A stretch of 64,000 bases of DNA from Nemertoderma westbladi (Eukaryota > Xenacoelomorpha > Nemertodermatida > Nemertodermatidae), in assembly GCA_032718475.1 (NCBI GenBank), contig JAUCBJ010006646.1, positions 1-64,000 of the forward strand, in the 5' to 3' direction. How positions within the stretch are numbered: position 1 is the first letter of the stretch; the number at the start of each line of letters is the position of its first letter. The notes under the pieces were generated by a model that worked only from the letters and a program-made list of their open reading frames with translations, was not told where the DNA came from and did no database searches. A program made the position numbers and the translations under genes. Positions 12,223 to 23,813 of the stretch are shown here, piece after piece.

Positions 12223-12897
12223 GATAATTGATAAATGTAGCCAGGCTAACATAAAAAAAAACTCTAGTTCGCAAATATCATCCAAATCAAATATCAGCTT
12301 TCGTCACCTAATGGCCTACAAATATTTTCCTTATAATTCACACATTTTATTTTATAAGAATCATTTTACATCCTAAGCTCTGGGGTTATATGATTTTAGT
12401 GTGGCTAAGAAGTAGTGGAATGATTACTAAGCATGTACACCAGTACAGTAATGGAAAATCTACGCCTAAATACACGAACATACATTATTTCATTAATTAT
12501 ATTACTTTCTTATAACGTATTATTCTTTATTTTGCAGTAAATATTAATTCTATATAATATTTAATTTAATTTTCAATTCAATTTTTACAATTCTTTATTG
12601 TAATTCTATTCATATACCGTACACTAAATTTGAATTGGTTTATATGAATCCGAAGGTTCATGTTTTTCTTACTTTGTTGGTAACTTTTGGCTAGTTTGAC
12701 GGCTGTTTATAAAATAAAATGTGTGAATATCTGGTAGCTGCGAAGAAAAATATAATAATTGCATTGACCCATTTATTGTTGCACTGTTACCATTGCTTTT
12801 TTGGATCCAACTCCCATTAATAATATATTGATCCATGGCCATTGCACCAACTCTTTTTTGCTGGTGTAAATGATTTATCATCTATGTAAGTTAAACA
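12223..12897. other. Probable 3' flank of the TGF-beta-like gene; nothing else seen
   Basis: AT-rich, with no open frame of interest. The 12904-13022 stretch next to it would be the 3' UTR of the minus-strand gene whose terminal exon starts at 13423. Confidence 0.4.
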
Positions 12898-12903
12898 TTT
12901 ATT
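12898..12903 (-). terminator. Polyadenylation signal AATAAA
   Basis: The minus-strand AATAAA lies about 120 nt downstream of the stop codon at 13023, a normal spacing for an animal 3' UTR. This supports the exon being part of a real gene. Confidence 0.55.
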
Positions 12904-13022
12904 TAAATATTAAAACAAACACCATATACAACTAGATAGACTAAAATGCATATGTCTTAGTACAAATACATTTTTGTATGAATGGAAACGAAATATATAG
13001 CCTGTAGAGGTACCTGGTACAT

Positions 13023-13423
13023 TCATGGTTCTATTGTAGATATTGTTTCAGAGCATGCGCATGCAGATATAACTTTAATAGTGTGCACGTATACTGATTC
13101 ATCCCCAATTCTTGTGAATAAAATGCTCTTGTCTACTTTAGCAGTCGGGGCACAACATTTGTATTTGCCAGCATGCATATTTAATATATCATGGGCAGTG
13201 AGCGGCTCGGGGGTAGGGTGACCGTAACAGGTGCCTTCACATCTAGCCAAAGTAATAAATGGGGAGACAAACATCATTTCGTTGGTGTCTGGTAGTTGTA
13301 CAGTGTAATTGAAGAGACAACAAACTCCCTCCCCACAAGGATTTACATTTCTTCTAATTCGAGTTCTCGTTGAGTATCTGAATAGCGGTTGCCTTTTCTC
13401 GTTGACAGTTAGGAATTTTGTAT
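13023..13423 (-). CDS. Terminal exon of a TGF-beta-superfamily-like cystine-knot ligand
   Basis: A minus-strand exon of about 133 codons, open from a good splice acceptor (pyrimidine-rich run then ttgtcacag, ending at 13424) to a TGA at 13023. An RIRR tetrapeptide (furin-type RXRR site) is followed by a mature domain with the cystine-knot spacing CC-x25-C-x3-C-x23-CC-x30-C-x-C. Landmarks are ARCEGTC, KCCAPTAKVDKSILF and VISACACSE. CxGxC, CC and a final CxC are the hallmark of TGF-beta ligands; the usual tryptophans of the family are absent, so it is divergent. The prodomain exons are not visible upstream on this strand. The product would be a secreted, disulfide-rich growth factor. Alternative: another cystine-knot family (bursicon/norrin type), which fits the RXRR plus CC-x30-CxC pattern less well. 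Confidence 0.68.
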
Positions 13424-13794
13424 CTGTGACAACATTATAGTAAAAAATAGTTAGTAAATATTTATAAGATAATGACAGACAACTTTATTCTAATTCTTAT
13501 ATTATATTATTAATTATTTTTTTCAGATATATATAAATATATTAATATAAAGTTAAGCACGCTCTATATCTAAGAAAAATATATACTGTAATAAGGATTA
13601 AAAATAAAACAATATCACTTAATGCAATCGGTATACAATACGTCTCTTATCCCTAAAAATTATTTTAATATTTCAAAATTTATATAAGATTATAGCAAAT
13701 ACTAAGACTAAAGATTTAAAGCGATTCATTAAAACCATAGCATTAAAACCATAGCACCAAAGGGTGCATTTAAATAAAAAAACGATGGTGGCGA
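13424..13794. other. Intron or upstream region of the ligand gene; nothing else seen
   Basis: Very AT-rich, with runs of T on the minus strand just before the acceptor at 13424. No other exon is recognisable. Confidence 0.4.
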
Positions 13795-14069
13795 TGGTTC
13801 GACAAACGATGATGGTTCGATAACATTTGTGTCTACTGTTGATGATGACACATAAGCATTTGAAGTATTATGGGGCGTCCTCCAAGGAGACACACTTACG
13901 CCATTCTTGTTCATAATTGTGGTTGACTATGTTCTACGCGTGTCCTTAGATCATCATAATGATGATGGGGTGATGGTAACTCAACCTAGTGGCGCCATAA
14001 GTCGAGGAAATCCTGCCAAGTACCTAACTGATCTAGACTTTGCTGATGACTTAGGAGTACTCTCAGAGT
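13795..14069 (+). pseudogene. LINE RT fragment, plus arm of inverted pair
   Basis: Contains the block B region (WGVLQGDTLTPFLF-like) and DLDFADDLGVL of the same LINE family as 7372-8698, ending abruptly after ttaggagtactctcagag. It forms an inverted duplication with 14070-14325. Confidence 0.88.
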
Positions 14070-14325
14070 TACCATCACCCCATCATCATTATGATGATCT
14101 AAGGACATGCGTAGAACATTGTCAACCACAATTATTATGAACAAGAATGGTGCAAGTGTGTCTCCTTGGAGGACGCCCCATAACACTTCAAATGGTTCTG
14201 TGTCACCGTCAACAGTAGACACAAATGTTGTCGAACCATCGTATACTGATCTGATTGCTGCAATAATTTCATCAGGAATCCCATATAATGAAAGTATACT
14301 GAACATACTTGAGCGAGAGACGAAG
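14070..14325 (-). pseudogene. LINE RT fragment, minus arm of inverted pair
   Basis: Encodes MFSILSLYGIPDEIIAAIR through GVLQGDTLAPFLFI on the minus strand. It overlaps in content with the plus-strand fragment immediately to its left, so the two can form a large fold-back. No open frame crosses the junction. Confidence 0.88.
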
Positions 14326-14442
14326 ATAGTTCACGTCGTGGGATGCGTTGGTTCGTTTCAATACAGATATGGGTATCTCTATATTCAATTAAAACCAAAA
14401 AACCAACATACTTTGCATCACCAGTATCAGGAGCTGTAAAAT

Positions 14443-16030
14443 CGGGATGTTTCAATTGTGGAATATTTGGCCACTTTGCTAGAGCGGTGCAATCGTTGCC
14501 CCAATGACAATCACGTGGCTAAAGACTGCACTGTGATCATTAATGAACAGAAAGCACCATTCATATATACAGAAATCGAGTTGAATGGTGGAAGCCTGAT
14601 GTTAGACACTGGATTTTAACTAAATTTAATGTCAATAAGCATTCTAATTATGCAACATGGTACATATTTTTATACAACATCTGGAGATGTTGTTAAATCG
14701 AGAGGTTTTGTTCAAGTTTGGGTTAAGTGGGGAGATATTAGTCAAACATTCGATTTTCAAGTATTGAAGGATCCACTGTTTGAATTAATACTGGGCATTA
14801 GGGCCATATGTACCTTCCCTTCGATATTACCTTAACAAATTGCAGTGATTGAGTATAACTACATATATATATTATGATACTACGATATATTTAGTCGCTC
14901 AAAATTTCATGTTTGAAGAATGAAATCAATTACCCATCACATATCTGGTCCTGGTCCTGGTCTGGTCCACCAATTTTCAGACGACAGTACAAAAACGCAT
15001 ACATAGATAAAGAAGATGTGCACAAGATAACAGAGATGCATGATAATAATATTATCTCTCCAGCTTCTTCACCATGGAATTCACCATACTTATTGGTAGA
15101 TAAACCTGACCACTCAAAGCGATTTTGTGTCGATTTTAGACCTGATGAACTTTTAGATAGATTTCACGTTAAGAAAATATTTTTGACTTTAGACATGATG
15201 GCTGGTTATTGGCAAGTACCCCTTATCAGAGGAAATCAAAATATATGAATCATAAACATCATATACAGTCTGATATGATCAGTATGATATGCGGATCATT
15301 AACAGTGGCAATTCAATATGTTAGCAATGGGAATGAAAAACGCGGCCCCAGAATTCCAACGAGATATGCAAACTGTATTAAGGGATCTCAACACATTTCC
15401 TTACCAGGACAACATCTTTAATGCAACTGAGACTACTGAAGAAGAACATTTAGAGATTCCATATACAATTTTCGTAAAATTACAAAATGAAGGAATTAAA
15501 TGAAAACCACCGAAATGCGCATTCGGTCTAACAGAGATAATATCGTATTTGGGTTTTATAATTCAAGATGGTCATGTAAAACCCGATCCTGATAAAATAA
15601 GGTGCATACAAGAATTTCCCTCAGCAACCAATGGAAAGGAGTTAGTCATTTCTTGGACTTATTAACTTTTATTCAAGATTCGTCAAGAAATTGGCGACAT
15701 ACACAGCACCTTTATATGAATTAACAACAAAATCAAAAAATAATAATGGTTACCCAAACATTCAGAAGTCTTCGATATATTTAAAACTTAAAATTATCTG
15801 AAGCTGTATCATTGTATATTCCCCCACAAGCATTCATAGTTCGAACCGATGCAAGCGATAGGGCTGTTGGAGCTCTGTTGAGTCTAATAATTAATTCCGA
15901 AGAAGTCCCAGGTGCATTTCGCAAGTCGAACCCTTCGCAGATCAGAACTTAACTGGTCAATTAGAATTTTATAGTTTTAACACTAATCAAAAAGAGTTCG
16001 AGCCATGATTTATGGTTACTGGTAGTTAGT
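14443..16030 (+). pseudogene. Decayed Ty3/gypsy-type gag-pol
   Basis: Broken pieces occur in gag-pol order. First come two CCHC zinc knuckles (CFNCGIFGHFAR with a frame change before its last Cys, then a complete C-x2-C-x4-H-x4-C ending HVAKDC). An aspartic protease start LMLDTGF is followed by a stop, and its C-terminal ELILGI appears near 14790. RT follows with ISPASSPWNSPYLLV, RFCVDFRPDE and LDMMAGYWQVPL (14913-15248), then NAAPEFQRDMQTVL and GLTEIISYLGFIIQDG. An RNase H-like stretch IVRTDASDRAVGALL lies near 15840. Many stops and frame changes separate them. No LTRs were identified, and the integrase is missing or unrecognisable. Confidence 0.85.
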
Positions 16031-16240
16031 GTCTCTGGACACAATCAAAATTAATTTATCCCTATGTGAGAATTGAAGAACAGTTTCCCCCACAATCTCA
16101 GAAATTAACCATAATTTTACATGTAAATGGTGCTCGTCACGTGCCTACCGGCATAGTGCGAAATATTGATAATATGAATTGAATGAATTCAATCTCTTTT
16201 AATAATATATGTAATATTTATTACATAATGCAGTCGCAGG
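16031..16240. other. No gene seen
   Basis: Short AT-rich stretch between the gypsy relic and the minisatellite. Confidence 0.4.
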
Positions 16241-16535
16241 CAGTTCGAGCCGCAGCTCGAGCTACTGTGTTCGAGCTGCAGCTCGAGCTACTTCGTTCGA
16301 GCTGCAGCTCGAGCCACTGCGTTCGAGCTGCAGCTCGAGCTACTGCGTTCGAGCTGCAGCTCGAGCTACTGCGTTCGAGCTGCAGCTCGAGCTACTGCGT
16401 TCGAGCTGCAGTTCGAGCTACTGCGTTCGACCTGCAGCTCGAGCTACTGCGTTCGAGCTGCAGCTAGAGCTACTTCGTTCGAGCTGCAGCTCGAGCTACT
16501 GCGTTCGAGCTGCAGCTCAAGCTCCTGCGTTCAAA
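16241..16535. repeat. 26-bp palindromic minisatellite
   Basis: About eleven copies of gttcgagctgcagctcgagc plus tactgc. Each unit carries the perfect palindrome CGAGCTGCAGCTCG. Small variants occur in a few copies. The 94-codon frame across it is repeat translation only. Confidence 0.95.
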
Positions 16536-16867
16536 CTCACTTTGCCTGCGAGGTGGTATACGACCCTGGAGAAACCTTGGCTTCATTGATGGCTCAGGAC
16601 TTCTTGGTAGAGATTTCTTCAAATCCAAATCGTACTAAAATGAATTAAAGTGTTATAAATTATTATAATAATATTAATATAATTTTTGAAGGAAAATATT
16701 GTGAAATAAGAGGTAGGTGCAAGGTTGGGTTCAGACATGACATTAATACTAATTTGTGTTGATATATTAAATTATATTTATTATTGTATGAATTATTTAG
16801 AAATGTACTCACGATTAAATATTAGACATATTATTCTGTACAGATATATACACGTTCGTGGGGACTT

Positions 16868-17466
16868 CGCGCAGCACGTAGTCGGCAAGCCTTGGCATAC
16901 GGTTCATATAGAGCAAATGGGGCATGTCTAGTTTGGACCCCATATCCCATGCTATAAATGTATTCATTCGATATACAATCATATGTTAATCCGCTAGGTG
17001 GTGTCAAATTGTTATTCTGCAATTTCGTACTTACCAGTGCAGCACTGTACAGCAGTACCGTACCGGTAGGCCTATGTCATTACTTCTGAGTCTCTAGCGG
17101 ATCCCCAATTAAATGTCTTAACTTTTCAATTTCGTAAAAGATAGACTTCATGATTCTCTACAGGCCACCAAAATTTCAGCTCAGGAAAATGAGGCCTTCC
17201 CGAGAAATTTAATATTTTCTAAAAACCACATAATCTGTCGTAGCTGACGTCAGACTGCATGATTTTTCACCAAACTTTACAAACTTTCTAAACTTTCTCT
17301 CTACTACTTACCTACTAAGTTTGGTTCAATTCCGAACGAGCGATGCCGAGAAATTCGCGTTCAAACATTTACCAGACAGACGGACAGACAGACAGACGGA
17401 CAGACGGACATGCCCCATTTGCCCTATATGAACCGTATGCAAAGGCTCGCCGACTACGTGTCTCGC
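16868..17466. mobile_element. Short element with about 58-bp inverted ends (MITE-like)
   Basis: 16868-16926 (starting gcagcacgtagtcggcaag) and 17408-17466 (gacatgccccatttgccct onward) are inverted copies with a few mismatches. The right copy is preceded by a cagacagacggac-rich run. The interior has no coding capacity. The left end adjoins cttcgcgcagcacg, the reverse complement of a motif repeated at 56620-56845. Confidence 0.7.
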
Positions 17467-17470
17467 CCCA

Positions 17471-20400
17471 CATTATGCATTAACTAACCAAATTACTGTA
17501 CCGCATACCTTTCTATTGAATTCAAGTGATTTCATTTCCTTAGTTAGCTCATCATTTCCTGATGTAGATAAGGGCGGCCTAAATAAAAAATCATTAATAA
17601 TTATATGTACAGTTACATAAATAAATAACTTAGATTCCTTTTTGTGTATATCCTACTAATATAATAGCTCGAAAGTAGGCCGGCCTACTGTGACGACGAT
17701 GACTACTCCAAGTTGCTAAATTGGCACATTCATAAAAATATTAGCTAAAGACGGGCCTGATTAGGAACTGACCTTTTAGGTACACTCACTAACAGAAAAA
17801 TCATTCAGCTGGCATGCAATTAGCAGTAAACTAACTTTTGTCACCTCACACTGCCATCCGCCTCCCCTTACCGGTACCAGTAGGCCTAGGTATTAAAATG
17901 TTTGACACTATATTACTTTGTATCACCCATAGCAATAGTAATTACTGTAGATCGGTTTGTTTATCATCTGATATAATCTGATAATGCAAAGTCGCCTCTC
18001 CACACTATTAATGTTGATTAACATAATTAAATTTAAATCAGCTAGACCGCCACCTAACAAAGCTGTATGAGTAATCTTCTTTTTAGATCTTCCCATATGA
18101 TTCAATGAGGAGAGCATCAGCTGACAGGATTATACAATATAAACCAACAGTTTATGTTTGATTACTGTCTGGGAGAGAGTAAACCCAGACTTACCAAAAA
18201 CTTATCTGCAGTTTGGACCTATCCATTGAATAGTATTAATGAGGCCCTCACTATACATTTTCATGAGGACAAGCTGGTGTTATTATAATTGCGCCTTTGG
18301 CGTTTTTTTTGTTTATGTCAATTTTTCGAGCCAAGAGGCTATGGTCTGAGAAGGCGACAATGCAAGGGACCTTAGAATCCGGGCAGCCAACGGCTGTGTA
18401 AATTTAATCGCAACTATTAATTAATTAGTCAAGCTGGAAACCCCACTATTATTGCTAATTAAAATTGTTTTTTATGGAATACCCAGTTCTATTTAATTAA
18501 CGCATCACATTGCTATTGAATCAAAGGTTAAGCACATTATTAAATTGAAAACCGATTGCTTATTAGAGTTGTTTTCATCCAACCTCAGTTCCTAATAAAC
18601 GGATTACATTGAATTTATTACAAGTATCAAGCACGCTGTAGGAAAATAAGTTACCTCAAACAAATTTTGTACTTTCTTTCTGTACTTTCTTTTTCTGTTT
18701 CGAATTCAATTTAGGAGAATGAAATAGGTACAACATTCTGTTTGAAATATGTTTGTTTTTGAGAAGTCGTTCTGAAATACAGTTGATCGTTGGATCAACA
18801 AACGAGTGGTGGAATGCCACGCTTTCTAGTTATATATTAACAATTGTTTAGAGTTTGATTGGTCCTCTATTGCAACAGCCCTTTGTGAAATTCAGCTTCA
18901 CACTAGAGCTGAGCAACTGATATGGGGCCCATATATCTGAGGTAGCATATCAATTCGTTAGCTTCACTGCCTTCAAAGAGGCAGTTAAGGCAGCAGCTCC
19001 GTTCCTGAACAGGCAGTACAAGAAGGCAGAACAAGGCTCTACATGAGCTTATAAATCTGATAATCCACAGAAACTTACAATCGTGAGGTTGATACCATCA
19101 TTAAAGCCAATACCAGCAGGCAATCATCTCAAGCATGAAGGCAACAGGCTAGGAGGAAACGGCAACCAACCACCACGGTTAAGGCGGAATCTCCTGAAAT
19201 TGAGATTCAAATTTCACACCTCAATTTTGAAGGCCTACTTGGAAAAATAGGATATTGCCTGGTAACTTTGTGTGTGGACAAAAAGTACCTGATTCCGTGC
19301 TCCCAGATACACCCATTATTGGTGACATCTCCTTTGCCGAAATCATGGATGTTATCGGTCTGTCTGTCAAAAAATAAGGAAGCATATGATACATACAGTC
19401 ACAGTGTGTCCTGAGTCGAGCAGGCGTGAAAACTGACATGATAAATGAAATCAGAAAACCCCCATGGCGAATGTTTTTATTACATAATTGCAATTTTGAA
19501 GATGCATTATTAAGCAAAGATTATTAAGATCAATCATGCCAGTAGACATACACATACATGTGTATGGTCAACCTTCCCGCCTCCCCGATAAGCGCCATCT
19601 CTGTTGAAGCTCATTATTTGCTTCATTAATTTATCGCTGGAAGTTCTGGTTGGTCAGAGCGAAGGCTATCATTATATATAATATTTATTATTAATTTTTC
19701 GGATAGGAGGAATAATAGCTATTTTATATCATACAAATTTACAGTAGAAATTATAGAACGGAGAGACACAGATACTGATACAGGATTTTCGTCGCAATAA
19801 AAATTAATCCCTCTTCAGGGGAAAACCGACTCAAATAACAGCTAAGTATCCCCAAAAATATCTATTGACTGCTTTATTTCCCCTCCCTTCTCTCGTATCG
19901 CTTAGACATGGGAGAAGAATCGTAAGAATCGTCTACCTCTAGAGGAAGACTGTACGATTAAGTTGACACCCAACGAGTGAAAAAAAAATAAGGGAAAAAT
20001 AAGAGAAAAATATAGAGATGAAAATGGAATCTTTATGCGCCCTGATATTGTATAGTATATATCGTGATATTTACACAAATATTATTATAACTCACCCATC
20101 ACGATCATTTGTAATCTGTTCTGTATTCCTCATGGCCAAACTTAGTTGTTCATTGTTGTCAGGAACAGCCCCTGGTGTAGTCTTATATTCATTGGGAGTT
20201 GGTTGTACAGGGATACCAATCACGAATATGCAGTTGCATATCATTAAATAAATCATTGACTTTATATTCCACATATTGATTAGTTACGTAGTTACTTATA
20301 AATCGATAATTACTCGTTACTGTTACTATAGTTACTGTGTAAAAAAATAGAAGGAATGTGGGTTTATCGGTAAATCTTTGTTATAAATATTTAAGTATTT

Positions 20401-20504
20401 ACTATAAATTTATACGTATAAATATATATAATATATATAATACACGTATACATTTTATATGTATATTTACTTTAAGTATGAAATACAATTATTTCCTGCT
20501 TCTT
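17471..20504. other. No gene supported
   Basis: Mostly AT-rich single-copy-looking sequence. A degraded coding-like stretch lies at about 19160-19400 on the plus strand (open for some 75 codons, ending at TGA near 19412), with no recognised family. I see no RNA gene or inverted repeat here. Confidence 0.4.
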
Positions 20505-20848
20505 TGAAGGTGCTACCGCCACCCCAGGACACCCCAGCACTATCCATCGCATATGAAACCAAGATAGCTGCCCACGCAGAAGAGTGCCGCAACTCTGGAG
20601 TTGGCTTTATCCCCCAGCCAGTGGAAGCCCTCGGTGGTTGGAACCCTCATGCCTCGGCCACTATCCGCGAGGTTGGCTGTCTCCAAGGTCTCAGACGAGG
20701 TTTTCCCTCAAGCGACTTTATCCGCCACATGTTTCAGCGATTATCCATCACGCCGTGGCGGGGAAACGCCACAATGTGGCCACGCCGGAGCGGTTTTCCC
20801 CCCACCAGTCGACTCGCATGCATTCTTAACATTCCTGGGAGACTTTAA
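20505..20848 (+). pseudogene. Retroelement-associated coding fragment
   Basis: An open frame with GC-richer composition than its surroundings contains FIPQPVEALGGWNPHA and FQRLSITPWRGNATMW. From memory this resembles the C-terminal part of LINE-encoded proteins in marine invertebrates, but I cannot confirm this and assign no activity. It lacks a credible start and ends abruptly beside the LINE at 20895, with which it is not obviously continuous. Confidence 0.4.
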
Positions 20849-20894
20849 TGCAAGTCTGCATCAATCACCTACATCGCCCTGGGTCTATAGCAAT

Positions 20895-21985
20895 AGTCAG
20901 TCTCCCGCTCACGTATGTTCAGCATACTTACATTATATGGGATTCCTGATGAAATTATTGCAGCAATCAGATCAGTATACGATGGTTCGACAACATTTGT
21001 GTCTACTGTTGATGGTGACAGAACCATTTTAATTGTTATGGGGCGTCCTCCAGGGAGACACACTTGCACCATTCTTGTTCATAATTGTGGTTGACTATGT
21101 TCTACGCATGTCCTTAGATCATCATAATGATGATGGAGTGATGATAACTCCACCTACTGGCTCCAGAAGTCGAGGAAATCCTGCCAAGTACCTAACTGAT
21201 CTAGACTTTGCTGATGACTTAGGAGTACTCTCAGAATCACTAGAGGTAGCCCAACGGCTCCTCAGCTCATTAGAACATGCTGCTTCTAGTGTTGGTCTTT
21301 TTATTAACTCCAGAAAGACCAAAATTTTGACAGTTAACTTTGAAAGTTCTCAGCAAGTCTCTGATCGGATGAGCATAAGCTCAAAGGATGGTATGCTTGA
21401 GCATGTGGACAACTTTTGTTACCTGGGATCATGGATCCGGAAGTCAGGGGAGGACCTTCGAATACGTAAGGGAAAGGCATGGGCAGCCTTGAATAGGCTT
21501 TCCAGGATTTTGAAGTCACCGAGAATTAATCGGAAACTTAAGGTCCGATTATTTAGAGCAGCAGTAGTTCCAGTACTCCTCTATGGGAGTCCATGCTTGG
21601 CTCTAACTGCTGAGGACACCAAATCTCTGGATGGCACATTCACAAGAATGCTACGCCGGGTTCATTGTGTCAAGTACAATGCACACATCTCCCAAGCATG
21701 ACATCAGAACAAAATCGCCTCCGCTTTGCAGGACTTTGCTTTCGCCTTGAGGACCAGCCAGTGCATAATCTTGTACTTTGGCAGCCTCATGGAGTAAATA
21801 AGCATGGTGGACAGCCCATGACTTTCTTGAGACGCATCTTAAAGGACACTGGCCTTGAAGATGCGGATGATCTAGCAAATGTCATGGGTGATAGGGAGTT
21901 GTGACGGCGCAATTTTGTCGATAAGCCGTCACAGCATTCTTAAAAATGCAGCTTCAATGCAGCATGCCGATCCTAGTAGTAGTAG
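20895..21985 (+). pseudogene. LINE reverse transcriptase copy, plus strand
   Basis: Same family as the minus-strand copy at 7372-8698. 20895-21017 encodes SRSRMFSILTLYGIPDEII before a frame change. 21033-21701 carries GVLQGDTLAPFLF, DLDFADDLGVL and the C-terminal NRKLKVRLFRAAVVPVLLYG. A deletion near 21694 removes about 60 bp relative to the other copy and breaks the frame. The last part is at 21665-21904. The 3' end gatcctagtagtagtagtag shows the (TAG)n tail. Confidence 0.92.
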
Positions 21986-22439
21986 TAGTCGACGGGCACA
22001 ATAAATTGTCTTCCATGACTCCCCCAACCCCCCCCCCCCCCCCCCCCCCGCGCTATGTATCTTTGTACTGTTAAATTTTGACGTGTTTATTCTTTTTATA
22101 ACATAATATTGGCAAATCGTATAATAGTTATTTGTGAATGATCAATAGTTTGATATATGAATTGTTAGTTAGTAGGACATTTTTCTTCTTATATTGTTAG
22201 AGAGGGGTGGTATCATAATAGGCCATACATTTTTGAAGAGAGAAGTAGAATTTTGTTTCAAAATTATGTCAATACCAATTGTTAAGTACATGTTATGGAT
22301 TGATTGTGCAAAATTCAAAACAATGAAATCATTTTTTTTTTATATAATTATAACGTGGTTTGTTTGAAAATTAAAGAATTGAGAATAATCAGCAAGTTTT
22401 TGAACATAAAAAAAGACTAAAACTCTCGCTATTACTTTA
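21986..22439. other. Poly-C tract, then nothing recognisable
   Basis: A run of about 23 C residues at 22026-22049 follows the LINE tail. The remainder is AT-rich. Confidence 0.5.
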
Positions 22440-23040
22440 ATTGCGAAGTTACTTCCTATATAAGGAGTCTAGTCAGTCTGTTTGTCGGGCTGGCTAACTG
22501 TCTGTCAGGCAGGCTGTCTGTCCGACGGTCTGCCTTTCAAATTAAAATGAAAGCAAACCACCTAGCTAAAAGTTAAGCTATGGCGGTGTTTCTGGTTCTG
22601 ATTAATTTCCGATCTCAGTATTATTCACATTTAATTTTTTTAGCCTGTCTGTACGACTATCCGATGGTCTGTCTCTCCGTTCAACGGTCTGTCTATCAAA
22701 ATAAAAGAAAAGCACATTAACTAGCTAATAATTTTGCTATGGGGGTTTTTCCCAGTTTGTGATTACAGTTCCGATATCAAATTTCCCTTCCGATAGCATA
22801 CTAAATGTCTGTCAGTCTGTCGAGCTGTCGGTTATTTACTTACAGACAGACTAACAGCCATAGAGACAGACGAAGCCTACAAATGTGAAACTGATAGGAC
22901 GAAAATCACCCAGCATTAAAACACTTCGATAAAATCCAACGATAAATTTAACTAGATGTGTCCTTTTTTACATTTCGACAGACCAACAGAAAGTAAATTA
23001 ACAAACAGACCGATAGACAGAAATAAATTCTGCCAAATAC
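22440..23040. repeat. Degenerate GTCTGTC-rich region
   Basis: Repeated gtctgtc and its reverse complement gacagac occur through the region: plus-sense on the left (22460-22700), mixed in the middle, minus-sense on the right (22830-23030). It resembles the runs next to the elements at 16868 and 56086 and is likely a decayed non-autonomous element. Confidence 0.45.
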
Positions 23041-23813
23041 TAAACTGCCTGTGGAAATGAATTCGCCGCCCTGGAAACTCACTATATTATAATGAAACGA
23101 AACCTTATAAATAAAACCTAAACCTTATAAAAAAAAAACCTAAAACCTTGTAAATAAATTACAACCTTTATCAATAAAACTATAAAAAGTTCAAGAAAGA
23201 AGTAACATACATTGCATGATAATCATTTTTATACAAAACAGGGTAACAAAGTACAAATGCCCTTGGTTGTCTATCATTGTCTATCCATCATCTATTTGGA
23301 GTATAAGGCTTATCTCTTTATCTCTTTAGAAATCTGCAAATGAAATGTGTTTATAAAGCAATCAGACATTATGTATCAACTAATATAAATTGTAACGATT
23401 TACAATCGCAAGCTATGTAGCATTATTTGGTGACATTGGCAGTTTTACGCTATCGATTAATTCAACGGCAATTAATTTTCATTATAATTATCAAAACTTC
23501 CTTTCAGTAGTGTTGTCGGAGACAAAACATATTGTAAAGATGATTGTTTGTTTAGGTCACATGTGAAGTACTATGGTGGTGTGTACTGTATGAATTAATT
23601 GAGATAACATTGTGGTAGATATACTAAGGTGAACTATTATGTAACCTTTCATACAAGACATTACCCCCGCTTTCGGATATACAATTTGCTTTAAAACAAA
23701 GCACTTAGTTCTTTATTAGTCACGCATAAATTATTGGATTTAATAATAATTAAATTTTCTTCAATAAATTCGATTTCGATCTCATAATACTATCACGGCG
23801 CATTATGTGGGAT
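23041..23813. other. No gene seen
   Basis: Includes a low-complexity aaaccttataaataaaacct tract (23095-23190). No exon or RNA is recognisable. Confidence 0.45.
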
